7,790 bases of DNA from JBBDWZ01 sp050732575 (GTDB lineage Bacteria; Gemmatimonadota; Gemmatimonadetes; Longimicrobiales; RSA9): NCBI GenBank assembly GCA_050732575.1, contig JBOHRF010000243.1, positions 1 to 7,790 on the forward strand, written 5' to 3'. Positions 5,627 through 7,790 of the stretch are shown piece after piece. Made by a program: the position numbers and the translations under genes. Each line of letters begins with the position of its first letter. Position 1 is the stretch's first letter. The notes under the pieces were generated by a model that was not told the origin of the DNA, made no database searches, and saw only the letters and a list, made by a program, of their open reading frames with translations.

Positions 5627-6064
5627 GTGCTTCGTAGGCCTCGCAGGAAGAGCGCTGCGTGGGCGGCTGTACTGTGGACAGCGTTGATCCTGTCCGGACT
5701 CGCGTGTGCGCGCGTGTGGCCAGGTGCAAAGGCGAACGAATCGGTCACGCCGGAAATCGTGCGAGTGGTTCCGGCCACGGGTCCGGCGGGGGTGGCGTAT
5801 CCACTGCGCGTGACGCTGGAAGGACGCCACTTTGCGGATTCCGCGAACACCGTGACCTTCGGACCGCTCACTCTGAGGGGCCTGAGCTCGAGCGATGGCG
5901 GAACGCGGATCGTGTTGCATGTGCCCAAAGAGGTACCCAGCACGGGCGAAGCTCCGCCAGCCGTGTTACAGCCGGGCAGCTACCGGATCACGGTCATCAC
6001 GGTGGCGGGCGAAAGTAATGCGGCGGTCTTTCAATTGACGCCCGAGCCTGGAGGGGCGCGTTGA
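5627..6064 (+). CDS. IPT/TIG-domain exported protein, possible lipoprotein
   Basis: The approximately 145-aa product has a basic N-terminus (LRRPRRK), a hydrophobic segment at 11-26 ending SGLAC (Cys27), then one immunoglobulin-like IPT/TIG domain (about 42-137): PEIVRVVPATGPAG, LRVTLEGRHFADSANTVTFG and PGSYRITVITVAGESNAAVFQL. Such domains mediate binding or act as structural modules in surface proteins. The lipobox is imperfect (Gly at -3), so a cleaved or uncleaved signal peptide is also possible. The start is uncertain: no in-frame ATG exists. GTG 5627 gives the most normal signal peptide; TTG 5624, GTG 5612 and TTG 5579 are alternatives, and only a weak GGTGG precedes 5627. The frame stays open far upstream to 5168, but that part has no exported-protein character. 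The stop overlaps the start of the propeller gene as TTGA, so the two are coupled and probably function together. Confidence 0.75.
   Translation: MLRRPRRKSAAWAAVLWTALILSGLACARVWPGAKANESVTPEIVRVVPATGPAGVAYPLRVTLEGRHFADSANTVTFGPLTLRGLSSSDGGTRIVLHVPKEVPSTGEAPPAVLQPGSYRITVITVAGESNAAVFQLTPEPGGAR
6050..6056 (+). promoter_or_regulatory. Ribosome binding site fixing the propeller gene TTG start
   Basis: GGAGGGG lies 4 nt before TTG 6061, inside the last codons of the IPT gene. It supports a TTG start overlapping the TGA stop, confirmed by the clean signal peptide that begins there. Confidence 0.75.
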
Positions 6065-7790
6065 AATTGATTTTGAGATTGAGGCCTGTCCTCCTGGGCG
6101 GGTTGCTCGTTTTGAGTGCGGGTCAAGCACGCGCGCAGGAGGAAGAAGAGGATCATGCGCGCCGGCGTTGGGAATGGTTTTACCAGCAACGGGCGTATCC
6201 CTTCGGCACCATCCCGGCGGGTGCGTTGGAGCGCGCACGTGTGCAGCTCGAGGGGTTGCGTCGTCCATTGTTTGGCGCGGTGCCGCCGCCCATAAGCGGT
6301 ACGCGCTGGCAGGCCATTGGTCCGCGCGCGATTCCCACATCAGGCACATCGATCGGGCGTATCTCTACGGTTGCTATTCACCCAACCAACACAAATCTGC
6401 TGTACGTGGGCGGAGCGCAGGGTGGAGTGTGGCGCAGCACGGATGGGGGCAGCAACTGGACTGCGCTGACGGACAAAGAGTGTTCACTGGCCATGGGCGC
6501 GATCGTGCTTGACCCGGTCAACCCGGCCATTGTTTATGCGGCGACCGGCGAACAGCATTTTTCCGCGGACAGCTACTATGGCTGCGGTGTGCTGCGTTCG
6601 GTTGATGGCGGCAACACGTGGACGCGCCTGGGCGCAAGCGTGTTCGTACGCTCTCGTATCTCGCGCCTGGTCATCCTCCCATCCACGGCCGGCACGGTGG
6701 CGACCACGACGATCCTGGCTGCGTCAGATAACGGCTTGTTCCGGTCCCTGGATGGCGGCGCCAATTGGGTACTGGTGCGCGCGGGCACGGCCACCGACCT
6801 GGTCATGGATCCCAGCAACGAGCGCACGTTGTACGTGGCCATACGTACGCAGGGTGTGTTTCGAAGTGTTGATGGCGGAGCCACATGGGGAGCGCTGGGA
6901 GCCGGTTTTCCCACGGCGAGCCTGGGGCGCATCAACATTACCATTTCGGCTTCATCGCCCAGCAGACTTTACGCCTCTTTGCACAACCTGAGCAACAGCG
7001 CGTTGCTCGGTATCTTGACTACGACGGATGCAGGCGCCACCTGGACCCAGCTGCCGGCCACGGGCGCATCCTGCGGCACGCAGTGCTGGTACGACATGTT
7101 CATTGCCGTGCATCCAACCAATCCGAACACGATTTATTTCGGCGGCGTAGGACTGTTTCGATCGTTGGATGGCGGTAGCACGTTCTCGAGCATTGGCAAC
7201 ACGATCCACGTGGACCAGCACTATCTGGCCTTTGATCCAGTGAATGCGCAGCGCATTTACGTAACCAATGACGGTGGCATCTACCGCTCGGATAACGGGG
7301 GCACGACCTGGACCAGCCTGAACGCCGGACTCGAGCTTACACAGTTCTACGGCGGCATATCGCTGCATCCCAGTGAGCAGGCGATTGTTCTGGGCGGAAC
7401 CCAGGACAACGGTACCTTGCGGTACTCGAACAATCCAACCTGGGCTGCCGTGCTGGGTGGAGATGGTGGTTTCACGGCCATCAACTATGACAACCCGGTC
7501 ATTCAGTTTGCGGAGACGCAGTGGACCGCAGGCAGCACGTCGTCCGGTCCTCGCCGTTCGGACGGTGGTGGATTCGTGCGCAAAGTGAACGGCATTGTCA
7601 CCAGTGAGCCGGCGCTGTTCATTCCGCCGCTGGTGATGGATCCCGTCAATGCGCAGGTCCTGTATTTTGGAACCAACCGCGTATACCGCACGGCGGATGC
7701 AGCGGAGAGTTGGACACCGGTGAGTCCGGTGCTGGTGACCACGACCGGCGCTGTTTCCGCGATCGCGCCCGCGGCCGGCGATCCTGGTAC
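6061..7790 (+). CDS. Secreted Asp-box (BNR/VPS10-like) beta-propeller protein, 3' end beyond window
   Basis: The frame is open for 576 codons from TTG 6061 to the right edge without a stop. A signal peptide (basic MKLILRLR, hydrophobic 9-21) is likely cut after ARA at residue 25, leaving an acidic QEEEED start, then a WFYQQRAYPFGTIPAGA segment (about 39-55) common to large secreted propellers of this kind. Asp-box repeats (S/T-x-D-x-G-x-x-W/F) have their Asp at 128, 182, 231, 271, 323, 370 and 411, with a degenerate one near 546 (TADAAESW). Many pair with strands such as LLYVGGAQGGVWRS or TIYFGGVGLFRS, as in sortilin/VPS10 and xyloglucanase-type propellers. Sialidase function is not supported: no Arg triad is recognised. 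Cys141, Cys175, Cys338 and Cys342 could form disulfides. Role is likely extracellular binding or glycan handling. Any C-terminal sorting domain lies outside the window. Confidence 0.88.
   Translation, partial: MKLILRLRPVLLGGLLVLSAGQARAQEEEEDHARRRWEWFYQQRAYPFGTIPAGALERARVQLEGLRRPLFGAVPPPISGTRWQAIGPRAIPTSGTSIGRISTVAIHPTNTNLLYVGGAQGGVWRSTDGGSNWTALTDKECSLAMGAIVLDPVNPAIVYAATGEQHFSADSYYGCGVLRSVDGGNTWTRLGASVFVRSRISRLVILPSTAGTVATTTILAASDNGLFRSLDGGANWVLVRAGTATDLVMDPSNERTLYVAIRTQGVFRSVDGGATWGALGAGFPTASLGRINITISASSPSRLYASLHNLSNSALLGILTTTDAGATWTQLPATGASCGTQCWYDMFIAVHPTNPNTIYFGGVGLFRSLDGGSTFSSIGNTIHVDQHYLAFDPVNAQRIYVTNDGGIYRSDNGGTTWTSLNAGLELTQFYGGISLHPSEQAIVLGGTQDNGTLRYSNNPTWAAVLGGDGGFTAINYDNPVIQFAETQWTAGSTSSGPRRSDGGGFVRKVNGIVTSEPALFIPPLVMDPVNAQVLYFGTNRVYRTADAAESWTPVSPVLVTTTGAVSAIAPAAGDPG

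Noticed and set aside
6421..7703. Repeated Asp-box stretches considered as evidence for a sialidase
   Set aside because: Asp boxes are structural and shared by many propellers. The catalytic Arg triad and Tyr/Glu pair of sialidases were not recognised.

Overview
The window is GC-rich bacterial DNA carrying seven protein-coding genes, almost all for exported envelope proteins. E. coli-like TTGACA promoters argue against Bacteroidota. The protein set (GHL10 lipoprotein, DHOR di-haem lipoprotein, DUF4142 lipoprotein with an Ala/Thr/Pro-rich linker, Asp-box propeller with a WFYQQRAYP-type N-terminus) resembles Gemmatimonadota or Acidobacteriota. I infer this from protein style only. No tRNA, rRNA, CRISPR array, transposase, phage gene or defence gene was seen.

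Layout, left to right. Bases 1-217 hold no gene I can support. A minus-strand gene (218-1798) encodes a family-10-like glycoside hydrolase (GHL10) lipoprotein. A divergent control region (1799-2099) follows, with a good sigma70-type promoter and a roughly 200-nt leader containing two perfect hairpins. This leader precedes a plus-strand di-haem DHOR-family lipoprotein (2100-3521). After a strong hairpin (3536-3569) and a 69-bp inverted-repeat element (3621-3689) comes a membrane-anchored DsbA-like thiol oxidoreductase (3729-4367). It ends head-on against a two-gene minus-strand operon: DUF4142 lipoprotein (4713-5294), then a cupredoxin lipoprotein (4411-4716). The two overlap by GTGA and share a promoter at 5342-5370. 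On the plus strand lies an IPT/TIG-domain protein (about 5627-6064), coupled through a TTGA overlap to a secreted Asp-box beta-propeller protein (6061 to beyond the right edge).

How the genes may work together: the di-haem protein, the CxxC oxidoreductase and the type-1 copper protein are all predicted to act outside the cytoplasm in redox or disulfide chemistry, and they lie within 2.7 kb of each other. They are on at least two separate transcripts, so a shared pathway is only a hypothesis. The IPT protein and the propeller are a translationally coupled pair and probably act at or outside the cell surface. Nothing here is clearly a new system. The items most worth a second look are the 69-bp inverted-repeat element with CTTT flanks, the structured leader of the di-haem gene, and the two coupled gene pairs.
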